A stretch of DNA of 64,000 bases from DATBQN01 sp963755825 (GTDB taxonomy: Bacteria; Acidobacteriota; Thermoanaerobaculia; Multivoradales; UBA5704), in the NCBI GenBank assembly GCA_963755825.1, contig CAVWLA010000003.1:310001-374000 (forward strand). The letters run 5' to 3'. Below, in pieces: positions 35,112 to 43,988 of the stretch. Each line of letters starts with the position of its first letter. The first letter of the stretch is position 1. Made by a program: the position numbers and the translations under genes. Below the pieces are notes generated by a model. The model saw only the letters and a list, made by a program, of their open reading frames with translations, ran no database searches and was not told where the DNA came from.

Positions 35112-36703
35112 GCCGCGCCTCGCTCAGGAGATCCGCGGTCGGCGTAAGCGTGTGGCCTCAGCCGATGGCTGGCATAGGCAAGTGCGGCGAAGAGTCCGAG
35201 AATCGCCAGGATCGCGACCATCGCCAAGGCCAACGACTTGAACAGATTGCAGGCCGCGCCACGGAAGGTGGGGATTACGCTGATGGGAACTTTGTACATC
35301 ACCGAGCGGCCCGGCACCGCGATAAGGAGGTTGCAGCGGACGAAACGCTGCACGTCCTGCGCTCCGGAGAGAGAGATCGACAGCGCCCCCGTCGTCTTCG
35401 GCAGGATGACCGAGCGGGCGGCGGCAGACTCCATCGAGAGCATACGTGGATCGTCATCGAAGGCGACTCTGATCTTCAGGCGCCGTGCGGCATCCTCGTC
35501 GCCACCCTCCGGAATCAGGCCGAGCACGACGTTCTCGTATCCCGCGCTCCGCGGCAGCTCGATCGACGACGGGATGCCCTCCTGGCGAAGCGAGAAGTAA
35601 TACTTGAGATACATCGTCTCCAGCGGCTTTTCCTCGCGATAGATCCCCAGAGCCAATGCCGAGAGCTGCTCTTCTCGATCGGCGTTCTTGAAGACATTCC
35701 AGGCGACCTCCTGCCAGCGGTCTTCGGGAAGGTCGAGATCCTCTCTCTTCAGACGATGGCCGCGCGCGCCCGTCAGATCGTCGACGACGACGAAGAACCG
35801 CAGATCCGGAATGCTGTGCAGGCGAGCTCGCAGGCTTCTGAGGCGCGAGCTGTCGTCGTCGGAAGGCGCATCGGCCGTGGCGTCCTGGCGGAGGTCAGAG
35901 AGCAGGAAGATGGTCGTCGGCTCGTGTTCCCCAACTTCGAGCTCCGCGATGAGAGCCTCGAGAAAACGCACCAGATCGGTCTTGTCGGGATGATCTGACT
36001 GACTCGCCACCTTCGAGCTGAGCTGCTGCACGATGAGATCGGGCAGGGCCACGGGATCGAAGAGCTCCTTGCAGTGATCCGTTCCCGCCGAAAAAGTGCC
36101 CGCGAAGACCATGACCACCGTGCAATCTTCCGGCTTCACCAGGCTCCCCAGCTGCCCGGCAGGCACGAACAGCCGCACCGCCAGGTCTCGAGCCATGTTC
36201 AGCCGCTCGTCTTTCTTCTCTTTCGGGGTGACGAAGCTCTTCGACACGTCGAGCGCGAACACGTACCGGCGCTTCGGGAGGCGGCCATCCGGCGGCGGAG
36301 CCGGCGCCTCGATGACCTGCCGGGTGCCGTCGGTGCTCATCGCCTTCGGGAGATCGACGAACGAGATGGAGAAGGCGACGAGAGCCAGGCCCACCGTGAC
36401 TCCCCCGACGGCGACACTGGCGACGACGTTGAGAAGCACGTTGTGATGACAGAGGTGATGGAGCCGCGAGGTGAAAATCACTTGGAACAGAACTCCGACG
36501 CAGAGAAGGAGCCAGAGCAAAGGAAGGTTTTCCAGGAAACCTCGATACGATTCGGGTACCGTCCTCATGAAGAGAGGAGCCAGAATCAACCCAGGCACCA
36601 CGAACCACAAGACGTAGAGCAGGCAGGTCGCCGTCACCTTCAGGCGATCCACCTTCGAGGCTGCTCTCAACCCTCCGTCTTCGCCTACCCCTCGGTCCCT
36701 CAT
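35108..36703 (-). CDS. Membrane-embedded vWA protein, first gene of the tubulin/actin-like operon
   Basis: The 531-residue protein has three N-terminal membrane segments (~25-46, 60-78, 89-112), a vWA domain with MIDAS motif FALDVSKSF (Asp152, Ser154, Ser156) and TTIFLLSDLRQD, a beta-rich region, and a final membrane helix near residue 485-508 followed by a short tail. This topology places the vWA domain on one side of the membrane between TM3 and TM4, most likely outside. The ATG at 36703 has only a weak GGGGG site. It overlaps the vWA lipoprotein start by four bases. Confidence 0.8.
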   Translation of the reverse strand: MRDRGVGEDGGLRAASKVDRLKVTATCLLYVLWFVVPGLILAPLFMRTVPESYRGFLENLPLLWLLLCVGVLFQVIFTSRLHHLCHHNVLLNVVASVAVGGVTVGLALVAFSISFVDLPKAMSTDGTRQVIEAPAPPPDGRLPKRRYVFALDVSKSFVTPKEKKDERLNMARDLAVRLFVPAGQLGSLVKPEDCTVVMVFAGTFSAGTDHCKELFDPVALPDLIVQQLSSKVASQSDHPDKTDLVRFLEALIAELEVGEHEPTTIFLLSDLRQDATADAPSDDDSSRLRSLRARLHSIPDLRFFVVVDDLTGARGHRLKREDLDLPEDRWQEVAWNVFKNADREEQLSALALGIYREEKPLETMYLKYYFSLRQEGIPSSIELPRSAGYENVVLGLIPEGGDEDAARRLKIRVAFDDDPRMLSMESAAARSVILPKTTGALSISLSGAQDVQRFVRCNLLIAVPGRSVMYKVPISVIPTFRGAACNLFKSLALAMVAILAILGLFAALAYASHRLRPHAYADRGSPERGAA

Positions 36704-37110
36704 TCACTGGCCCCCACCGCCACCTCGACCGACACCATCGGTCGTCAGCGCGGCCTTGCAGCCGTCTGCCAGCATGGCGGATCGTCCACAGCAGCCTCAC
36801 CTACAAAGACACCGCCGCGGAGAGTTCGGGTGAGCCGGGGCCGAGCCCCAGGCGTCAAGGAGTGCCGGGCGGCTTCTTCAGGCTGAGAGGTGTGCGGGTA
36901 ACCGGTCGCGTCGAAGCGCGGCGCTCAGATAGGGCTCGGGGATAGATCGGCGTGCGCGCCCCCCCCAATCGGCGTCGAGAGACGACCGGGGAGCCAACTC
37001 GCCCCTGGAGATGTGCCTCAGTCCAGCCTGCCTGCGGACCCCGGGCTCCGCTGGCGCTTCGTCCGGGCTCCTTTTCTCGAGCGCACGCGGCGATCGCCCC
37101 CCTTCCTCCT
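36704..37110. other. Intergenic region upstream of the tubulin/actin-like operon
   Basis: About 400 bases lie between the operon start and the end of the ornithine carbamoyltransferase gene. Both flanking genes are on the minus strand, so this contains the operon's promoter. I see no gene, clear hairpin or repeat. Confidence 0.45.
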
Positions 37111-38043
37111 CTACCCGATCGCTACCCCGCCCATCAGCCAGAGCATGATCGCCTTCTGCACGTGGAGGCGGTTCTCGGCTTCGTCGAAGATGTGGCTCTG
37201 GGGGCCGTCGGCGACTCCGGCGGAGACCTCTTCGCCGCGGTGGGCGGGCAGGCAGTGGAGGAAGACGGCCTCAGGGCTGGCGTGGCGCATGAGGGCCTCG
37301 TCGACGATGAAGCCGTGGAAGGCGCGCAGGCGCTCCTGGGCTTCGGACTCCTGACCCATGGAGGCCCAGACGTCGGTGTAGACGGCCGAGGCGCCGGCGA
37401 CCGCGGCGGCGGGATCGGTGGTCAGCTCGATCTTGGTGTTGGCGGCCTGGGCGTCCTGGCGCGCCAGCTCGACGTAGTTGGGCTTCACCTGGTAGCCGTC
37501 CGGCGAGGCGACGGCGATGTCCATCCCCACCTTGGCGGCGCCGAAGAGGAGCGAGTGGGCCATGTTGTTGCCGTCGCCGACGTAGGCGATCTTCTTCCCC
37601 GCCAGGTCGCCGAAGATCTCCTGCAGGGTGAAGTAGTCGGTCAGCCCCTGGCAGGGGTGGAGGTCGTCGGTGAGGCCGTTGATCACCGGCACGGTGCCGT
37701 AGCGGGCGAGGTCGGTGACCGTCTGATGGGCGAAGGTGCGCGCCATGATGCCGTCGACGTAGCGCGACAGCACCTTGGCGGTGTCGCCGATCGGCTCGCC
37801 GCGGCCGAGCTGGATGTCGCGGCTGGAGAGGAAGAGCGCGTGGCCGCCCATCTGCACCATCCCCACCTCGAAGCTCACCCGCGTGCGGGTCGAGGACTTC
37901 TCGAAGATCATCGCCAGGCTCTTGTGGGCGAGCGCCGTGCGGTAGGTCTCGGGATGCGCCTTGACGTCGGCGGCGAGGCGGAAGAGGCCGGCGACCTCGG
38001 CCGCCGTCAGGTCGTGGATCGAGATCAGGTGTCGCTGGGCCAT
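37111..38043 (-). CDS. argF: Ornithine carbamoyltransferase
   Basis: The 310-residue enzyme interconverts ornithine plus carbamoyl phosphate and citrulline plus phosphate. SSTRTRVSFE binds carbamoyl phosphate, MARTFAHQT and the central HPCQGLTD segment are typical, DVWASMGQE binds ornithine, and FLHCLPAHRGEE has the HCLP motif. The ATG at 38043 follows GAGGAG. It lies just downstream of arginine deiminase, so it probably works catabolically (ArcB role). Confidence 0.93.
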   Translation of the reverse strand: MAQRHLISIHDLTAAEVAGLFRLAADVKAHPETYRTALAHKSLAMIFEKSSTRTRVSFEVGMVQMGGHALFLSSRDIQLGRGEPIGDTAKVLSRYVDGIMARTFAHQTVTDLARYGTVPVINGLTDDLHPCQGLTDYFTLQEIFGDLAGKKIAYVGDGNNMAHSLLFGAAKVGMDIAVASPDGYQVKPNYVELARQDAQAANTKIELTTDPAAAVAGASAVYTDVWASMGQESEAQERLRAFHGFIVDEALMRHASPEAVFLHCLPAHRGEEVSAGVADGPQSHIFDEAENRLHVQKAIMLWLMGGVAIG

Positions 38044-38119
38044 GGGATTCTCCTCGATCGAAAGAAAGCCGGAGGGTGGTGCGGCGGCGCCCCGCGGCGG
38101 GGGCAAGCCGCCGGGACGA

Positions 38120-39394
38120 TCACGTGAGCGAGTCGCGCTCGACCGGCATCGTCATGCAGCGCGGGCCGCCGCGGGCGCGCGACAGCTCGTTGGCGGCGAG
38201 GGTGACGACCGTCGGCCCCTGTCCGATCAGCGTGTGGGCGCCGGCCGCCACCTCCTCCTCGGGGAGGATGCGGAAGCCGCGCCGGCCGAGCTCCTCGATC
38301 GTCTTCCTGTTGCGGCGATAGAGGAGGAGGACGCCGGGGGCGAGCGCGAAGGCGTTGGCGCCGTCGGTCCACTGCTCGCGCTGCTGGTCGATCTCCTCGC
38401 CGGTGCCGCCGCAGGGGACGACGTCGAGCTCGACGCCGAGATCGGCGAGCGCGCGGAGCAGCGACGGGCGCACCGCGAAGGCGAGCTCCGGCGCCTCGAG
38501 GTCGACGTAGTAGACGAGCGCCGACTCCGGCCCGCGCGGCTCGATGACCGGCAGGAAGGCGAGACAGGTGCCGTGGTCGATCAGGGTGAAGACGGTGTCG
38601 AGGTGCATGTAGGAGCGCTTCGGCGGCATCTCGACGAGGATAAGGTGGCGGAACGAGGTCTGCTCGGTGCGCAGGTAGTCGGCGAGCAGCTCGAGGCCGC
38701 GGCGGTTGGTGCGCTCGGAGACGCCGACGAGGACGATCTCCGGCGAGACGACGAGCACGTCGCCCCCTTCGAGGCAGGGGTAGGGGAAGCGATGGTCGTG
38801 CTGCGGCGCGCCGGAGGGCGGCACGTCGATCTCGAAGAGCGAGCGGTAGCCGGCGAGGGTCGGGTGGTGGGCGAAGAGGGTGCGCGAGAGGAGCGGCTCG
38901 CGCTCGCGCGCCTCGGTCGCCATCGACGGCACCACGACGCGGTCGCCGAGCACCACCAGCGAGTCGCGCTGAAAGAAGTAGTTGGGGAGCGGCGGCAGCT
39001 CGAAGGGGCCGCGGCGGAGCGTCTCCGCGTCGGTGGCGCGCGCGCCGACGATGAGGCAGTGGGCGAGGCGCTCCGGCGTCAGCTCGGCGAGGCGCTTCAG
39101 GAGCTGGTCGGCGACGCCGTACTCGCGGCCGAGCTCGTCGAGCAGCTCGCCGCGCGCCGAGGCGCTCGCCAGCACCTCGGCGAGCAGCGCCTCGCCGTCG
39201 AGCACCTCGACGCCGCCCTGGCGCATGACGGCGCAGAAGAGGTCGTGCTCGTCGCGCGCCTCCTCACCGTAGAGGATGTCGTCGAAGAGGAGCTGCTCCA
39301 TCATCGACGGCGGCATCCAGTCGATCTCGAGACCCGGGCGGTGCACGAGGACGCGCCGCAGGCGACCGATCTCGGAATCGACGTGGATGCGCAT
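38120..39394 (-). CDS. arcA: Arginine deiminase
   Basis: The 424-residue enzyme hydrolyses arginine to citrulline and ammonia. Guanidino-group modifying landmarks are FFQRDSLVVLGDRVVV, LEGGDVLVVS, MHLDTVFTLIDHGTCLAF and the C-terminal GPRCMTMPVERD containing the nucleophile Cys. Starting at the ATG at 39394, it precedes argF by 76 bases on the same strand, making the first two steps of the arginine deiminase pathway; carbamate kinase is not in the window. Confidence 0.94.
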   Translation of the reverse strand: MRIHVDSEIGRLRRVLVHRPGLEIDWMPPSMMEQLLFDDILYGEEARDEHDLFCAVMRQGGVEVLDGEALLAEVLASASARGELLDELGREYGVADQLLKRLAELTPERLAHCLIVGARATDAETLRRGPFELPPLPNYFFQRDSLVVLGDRVVVPSMATEAREREPLLSRTLFAHHPTLAGYRSLFEIDVPPSGAPQHDHRFPYPCLEGGDVLVVSPEIVLVGVSERTNRRGLELLADYLRTEQTSFRHLILVEMPPKRSYMHLDTVFTLIDHGTCLAFLPVIEPRGPESALVYYVDLEAPELAFAVRPSLLRALADLGVELDVVPCGGTGEEIDQQREQWTDGANAFALAPGVLLLYRRNRKTIEELGRRGFRILPEEEVAAGAHTLIGQGPTVVTLAANELSRARGGPRCMTMPVERDSLT

Positions 39395-39526
39395 GGCGGG
39401 GGGACCCTCGGTGCGCCCGGCGCCGGCGGCGGACGAGGGCCGGGCGCGGCGGCCGGGCGGAGCAGCGGGGGCGACCGCGGGGGATAGTACCATCCCCTCC
39501 CGCCTGTCATAGACTCGCGGCCTCGC

Positions 39527-40963
39527 ATGGCGGACGACAGCCCCCAGAACCCGCTCCACGAGCGCTACGCCTCGCCCGAGATGGCGCGGATCTTCTCCGC
39601 CGCCAACCGCTACGGCTGGTGGCGGCGGCTGTGGATCGCCCTCGCCGAGTGCGAGCGCGAGCTCGGCCTCCCCATCCGCGAGGAGCAGATCGCGGCGCTC
39701 CGCCGGGTCGCCGGCGACCTCGACCTCGGCCGCGTCGCCGAGCTCGAGCGGCGGACGCGCCACGACGTCGTCGCCCACCTCCGCCACTTCGCCGAGCAGG
39801 CCGACGCCGCCCACCCCGGCGCCGGCGGCATCCTCCACCTCGGGGCGACCAGCGCGTTCCTCACCGACAACACCGACGCCCTCCTGATGCGCGAGGGGCT
39901 GGCGCTCCTCGCCGGGCGGCTCGCCGCCGCCTGCCGCGCGCTCGCCGACTTCGCCCGCCGCACCAAGGACGTCCCCACTCTCGCCTACACCCACTTCCAG
40001 CCGGCGCAGCTCACCACCACCGGCAAGCGCGCCTGTCTGTGGCTGCAGGATCTGCTGATGGATCTCGCCGAGGTGCGCCATCGCCTCGCCGGTCTGCGCT
40101 GCCGCGGCGTCAAGGGGACGACCGGCACCCAGGCGAGCTTCCTCACGCTCTTCGCCGGCGACGGCGCCAAGGTGCGCCAGCTCGACCGCCGCCTCGCCGC
40201 CCGGCTGGGCTTCGCCGGCAGCTTCCCGATCACCGGCCAGACCTATCCGCGCAAGCAGGACAGCCAGACCCTGCAAGCGCTCGCCGGCATCGCCGAGAGC
40301 GCCCACAAGCTGGGCACCGACATCCGCCTGCTGCAGGGCACCGGCGAGCTCGCCGAGCCGTTCGACGCCGAGCAGGTGGGCTCCTCCGCCATGGCGTATA
40401 AGCGCAACCCGGTGCGCGCCGAGCGCATGTGCGGCCTGGCGCGGCGGCTGCTCACCGACAGCCTCAACGGGCCGTTGAACGTGGCCACCCAGTGGCTGGA
40501 GCGCAGCCTCGACGACTCCGCCAACCGCCGCCTGGTGCTCACCGACTCCTTCCTCGCCGCCGACGCCGTGCTGCTCTTGGCCGCCCACATCGCGGCCGGC
40601 CTCACCGTGCGCATGGCGACCGTCGCGGCGCGGGTGGCGCGCGAGCTGCCCTTCATGGCGACCGAGACGCTCCTCATGGAAGCGGCGCTCCGCGGCGGCG
40701 ATCGCCAAGCGCTCCACGAGCGCATCCGCGTCTACAGCCTGGAGGCGCAGGCGGCGGTCGAGGCGGGCGGCGGCAATCCGCTCATCGCGCGCATCGTCGC
40801 CGACGCCGACTTCCGCCTCACCGCGAGCGAGGTGGCGCCCTGGCTCGATCCGCAGCTCTTCACCGGCCGCTCGGCGGCGCAGGTCGAGGAGTTCCTCGCC
40901 GAGGTCGCCGAGCCGGCCCTCGCCGAGCAGGCGGCGGCGCCGGTGGCGGCGCCGCGCATCTGA
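39527..40963 (+). CDS. purB: Adenylosuccinate lyase
   Basis: The 478-residue fumarase/aspartase-fold enzyme makes AICAR from SAICAR and AMP from adenylosuccinate. Signatures are RHDVVAHLRHFAEQ, LGATSAFLTDN, THFQPAQLTTTGKR and the flexible catalytic loop GSSAMAYKRNPVRAE. It is divergent from arcA. Confidence 0.95.
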   Translation: MADDSPQNPLHERYASPEMARIFSAANRYGWWRRLWIALAECERELGLPIREEQIAALRRVAGDLDLGRVAELERRTRHDVVAHLRHFAEQADAAHPGAGGILHLGATSAFLTDNTDALLMREGLALLAGRLAAACRALADFARRTKDVPTLAYTHFQPAQLTTTGKRACLWLQDLLMDLAEVRHRLAGLRCRGVKGTTGTQASFLTLFAGDGAKVRQLDRRLAARLGFAGSFPITGQTYPRKQDSQTLQALAGIAESAHKLGTDIRLLQGTGELAEPFDAEQVGSSAMAYKRNPVRAERMCGLARRLLTDSLNGPLNVATQWLERSLDDSANRRLVLTDSFLAADAVLLLAAHIAAGLTVRMATVAARVARELPFMATETLLMEAALRGGDRQALHERIRVYSLEAQAAVEAGGGNPLIARIVADADFRLTASEVAPWLDPQLFTGRSAAQVEEFLAEVAEPALAEQAAAPVAAPRI

Positions 40964-41164
40964 GGTCCCTCCTGACGCATCGTGTCGTCCCACCCCATGA
41001 GCACAACGACGCTCGCGCTCAGCGCCTTGCGACGGCCACGAATGGGCGGAAACCAGGCGGGCTGGACAAGCCTTCGTCGTGTGCTAGTATCTGCGCCGCG
41101 CAAGCCAGAGAGATGGCGCCGGCTTCGGCCCCTCGCCCCGAGTTGTCGTTGATGACGAGACGAG

Positions 41165-41908
41165 ATGGACCCTAACGCATTGACACAGCCGCACCAGCGA
41201 ACCGCCGGCTTCCTCTCCGGCGAAGTCCACTGCGAGCCCGCTCCCCCCGGGAGCCTCCTCTCCTCGTCCGCCGCTCGCGCCCTCCTCCTCGCGCTCGCCC
41301 TCCTCCCGGTCCTCCTCTCCGCCGCCTGCTCCGGCAACCGCCGCCCCAACGTTCCCAGCGCCCCTGTCGGCCCCGTTGCCGGCGTCGAGCGCGGCACCGC
41401 CTCGTGGTACGGCCCCGGCTTCAACGGCCACCGCACGGCGAGCGGCGAGCGCTACAACATGCGCGAGCTGACCGCGGCGCATCCGACGCTCCCCTTCGGC
41501 ACCCAGGTGGAGGTGAGGAATCTCGAGAACGGCCAGGCGGTGGTGGTGCGCATCAACGACCGCGGTCCCTACGCCAAGAGCCGGGTGATCGATCTCTCGT
41601 ATGCCGCGGCGCGCGAGGTGGGAGTCTTCGGACCGGGGACCGCGGAGGTCGAGCTGCGGGTGATGGGCGCCGATCCGACGGCGCTGGTGCCCCGCTACAC
41701 CGTGCAGGTCGGCGCCTTCGCCGATCCCGACCTGGCGCTCCTCCTCCACCGCAATCTGAAGCACATGTATCCCGAGGCATACATCCACTCGGACGGCACC
41801 TGGAACCGGGTGCAGGTCGGCCTCTTCGACGACCGCGACAACGCCGAGTCGCTCCGCCGCGAGCTGGCGGCGATGGGCATGCCCTCGGTGGTCGTCGTCT
41901 CGCAGTAG
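41165..41908 (+). CDS. rlpA: RlpA-type septal lytic transglycosylase (lipoprotein)
   Basis: The 247-residue protein has a long N-terminal region with lipobox LLSAAC (Cys55), a double-psi barrel (RGTASWYGPGFNGHRTASGE...NDRGPYAKSRVIDLSYAAA) and a C-terminal SPOR domain (YTVQVGAFADP...VQVGLF). RlpA cleaves denuded glycan at the septum, to which SPOR localises it. Confidence 0.92.
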   Translation: MDPNALTQPHQRTAGFLSGEVHCEPAPPGSLLSSSAARALLLALALLPVLLSAACSGNRRPNVPSAPVGPVAGVERGTASWYGPGFNGHRTASGERYNMRELTAAHPTLPFGTQVEVRNLENGQAVVVRINDRGPYAKSRVIDLSYAAAREVGVFGPGTAEVELRVMGADPTALVPRYTVQVGAFADPDLALLLHRNLKHMYPEAYIHSDGTWNRVQVGLFDDRDNAESLRRELAAMGMPSVVVVSQ

Positions 41909-41923
41909 GCCGGGTTACCGGCC
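41908..41923 (+). terminator. Short hairpin after rlpA
   Basis: GGCCGG and CCGGCC pair around GTTA directly after the rlpA stop, followed by a pyrimidine run without a T-tract. It separates two convergent genes. Confidence 0.4.
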
Positions 41924-41944
41924 CTCTCCGCTTCCCCTACCCGC

Positions 41945-42856
41945 CTACCAGTGCCGCTCGGTCGCCCCCGAGTGGGAGGTGATGGTGTTGCCGTCGTCCT
42001 CCATCGGCTCGAAGGCGGACTGCACGGCGACCCTCCCCGGCCCCATCAGGCGCAGCCAGACGTGGCGGTTTCCCCAGATGCTGCCCGCCGGGCGCTCGAT
42101 GTGGAGGTGCATCTGGACGTCGACATCCTTGAAGAGGAAGGCCGTCGGCTTGACGAGGATCGACTGGCCGGCGTCCAGGCGGCGGACGAAGACGTTCCCC
42201 GCCGCGTGCAGGAGGAGGAGCCCCGGCGCCTGCGGCGCCATGAAGCGGTCGAGGAAGGTGCCCAGCGGATAGTAGGTCTCGGAGTCGTCGCCGTTCGAGG
42301 TCCGGAACCAGATGCCCGACTGGATCCAGTCGTAGGTGACGGAATGGGTGGCGACGAGGAAGAGGTGCTCGCGGACGTCGATCGCCTGGCCGGGCTGCAG
42401 CGGCAGGGCGACCAGCTCGCCCGGCGCGTCGCGCGAGAAGGCGATGTGGCCGGGGCCCTTGGCCTGCGCCATGATGAGCGGCATGCCGGCGAGCATGCGC
42501 TTCCAGGCGCCCTTCATCGGCATCGCCCCGAGCTCGACGCGGGTGTCCTTCCACAGCAGCATGTGGTGCGAGAAGTAGACGCTCTCGCCCGCCGCGAGCT
42601 CCATGTCGGCGACCGGCACGTAGTTTCCCTCGACCTGACAGAACGACTGGCCGAATTGGATCTTCGCCATGTCGCGGCGGCCGGGGAGCTCGACCCAGCC
42701 GGAGTTGGTGACGATCGCGTGGACGTCGACCGCGGCGCCACAGGCCGGGCAGGAGAGCGCGGTGCCATCGCTCACCTGGCCGCACCAGCCGCAGGTGTAG
42801 ACGCGGAGAGGCGCGCCGTGGGCTTGGACGTCGGCACCGGAGGTCGGCTCGGTCAT
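41945..42856 (-). CDS. AIM24-family protein with zinc ribbon, copy 2
   Basis: The 303-residue protein starts at the ATG at 42856. An N-terminal zinc ribbon (CGWCGQ...CPACGA) precedes an AIM24/TIGR00266-like beta domain: HHMLLWKDT, GPGHIAFSRDAPGELVALPL and LVKPTAFLFKDVDV match its paralogue upstream. The domain is of unknown function; mitochondrial AIM24 supports membrane-complex integrity. It follows its paralogue by 26 bases. Confidence 0.8.
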   Translation of the reverse strand: MTEPTSGADVQAHGAPLRVYTCGWCGQVSDGTALSCPACGAAVDVHAIVTNSGWVELPGRRDMAKIQFGQSFCQVEGNYVPVADMELAAGESVYFSHHMLLWKDTRVELGAMPMKGAWKRMLAGMPLIMAQAKGPGHIAFSRDAPGELVALPLQPGQAIDVREHLFLVATHSVTYDWIQSGIWFRTSNGDDSETYYPLGTFLDRFMAPQAPGLLLLHAAGNVFVRRLDAGQSILVKPTAFLFKDVDVQMHLHIERPAGSIWGNRHVWLRLMGPGRVAVQSAFEPMEDDGNTITSHSGATERHW

Positions 42857-42882
42857 GGCAGGTCCCTCACGGAAGATCCCGT

Positions 42883-43713
42883 CTACTCGGTGTTGTGATG
42901 GACGTACATCGACTGAATGCCGACGCGGCCCGGGCCCGTCATCCGCGCCAGGCTCATGCCGGTGCCGCCGAAGAAGCCGGTCGTCAGCTTGACGATCTCG
43001 ACGTCCATGGTGACCGCCGAGTCCTTGTAGAGGAAGGCGCCGGGCTCGACGAGGATCGACTCGCCGGCCTTCAACGTGCGCTCGAAGACGTTGCCGTAGC
43101 CATGCAGGAGGAGGAGGCCCGGCGCGCCCTGGGTGACGAAGCGGTCCATGAACATCCCCTGGCCGCCGAAGAGGATGTTGCGCAGCCCCTTGATCCGCAG
43201 GTACGAGTAGGTGATCGAGTGCGAGGCGAGGAGGAAGGCGTGCTCGCGGACGTCGAGCTCCATGCCGGGGTGGAGCGGCAGGACGACCAGCTCGCCGGTG
43301 GCGTCGCGCGAGAAGGCGACGCGGCCGGGGCCGTGGGCGACGCTGATGATGAAGGGCATGCCGGCGAGGGCGCGCTTGACGCCGCCGGCGAGCGACATGA
43401 CGCTCATCCCCGTCCCCTCGTCCTTCCACAGCAGAACGTGGTGCTCGAAGAAGACCGAGTCGCCCGCCCCCAGGTTGAGCTCGGCGACCGGCACGATCTC
43501 GCCCTCCACCTGGCAGGTGCTGCCGCCGAAGTGGATCTCGGTCATGTCCTTGATCCGCGGCGCCTCGCGCCAGCCGGACTCGGAGACCAGATCCTTGATG
43601 TCGAGCGGCGCGCCGCACTGCCGGCAGGCGAGCGCCGTCGCCTCGTTGAGGCTCTTGCACCACTGGCATTCGATGCGCTGCAACGGATCGGCAGGCTGCT
43701 GCTGGTCGGCCAT
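42883..43713 (-). CDS. AIM24-family protein with zinc ribbon, copy 1
   Basis: The 276-residue protein starts at the ATG at 43713 (GGGAGG upstream). The zinc ribbon CQWCKS...CRQCGA is followed by an AIM24 domain (EHHVLLWKDE, GPGRVAFSRDATGELVVLPL, FGGQGMFMDRFV). A Gly-rich TGFFGGTGMSLARMTGPG block near the end is typical of TIGR00266 proteins and is shortened in copy 2. The genes are tandem duplicates. Confidence 0.82.
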   Translation of the reverse strand: MADQQQPADPLQRIECQWCKSLNEATALACRQCGAPLDIKDLVSESGWREAPRIKDMTEIHFGGSTCQVEGEIVPVAELNLGAGDSVFFEHHVLLWKDEGTGMSVMSLAGGVKRALAGMPFIISVAHGPGRVAFSRDATGELVVLPLHPGMELDVREHAFLLASHSITYSYLRIKGLRNILFGGQGMFMDRFVTQGAPGLLLLHGYGNVFERTLKAGESILVEPGAFLYKDSAVTMDVEIVKLTTGFFGGTGMSLARMTGPGRVGIQSMYVHHNTE

Positions 43714-43988
43714 CGGTCCTCCCTGGCGGATCGGCTCTCGACGGGCGGCGGTTTTCGGCTCCCGCGTTGCCGCGAGTCTAGCGTAGACCGGCGGCCGCAC
43801 CGCACGGGCATGAATGCCCGTGCGGCAAGAGGCGCCGAGTGAATCCAGCTTCGCGCTCTGCGGGCGGGCGGGGCGGTACGGCCCCTCGCCGGCGAGGGGC
43901 GGCGAGCGGGGCGATTCGCCGGGAGCGCGGCGAGCGGCACCTTCTTGCTAGAGTGGATGTCTCTCTTCTCTCACTCATGGAGGCTTCG

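Noticed and set aside
38120..40993. 957-residue frame reaching beyond arcA across purB
   Set aside because: Only the last 424 residues are arginine deiminase; the rest is antisense to purB and has no support.
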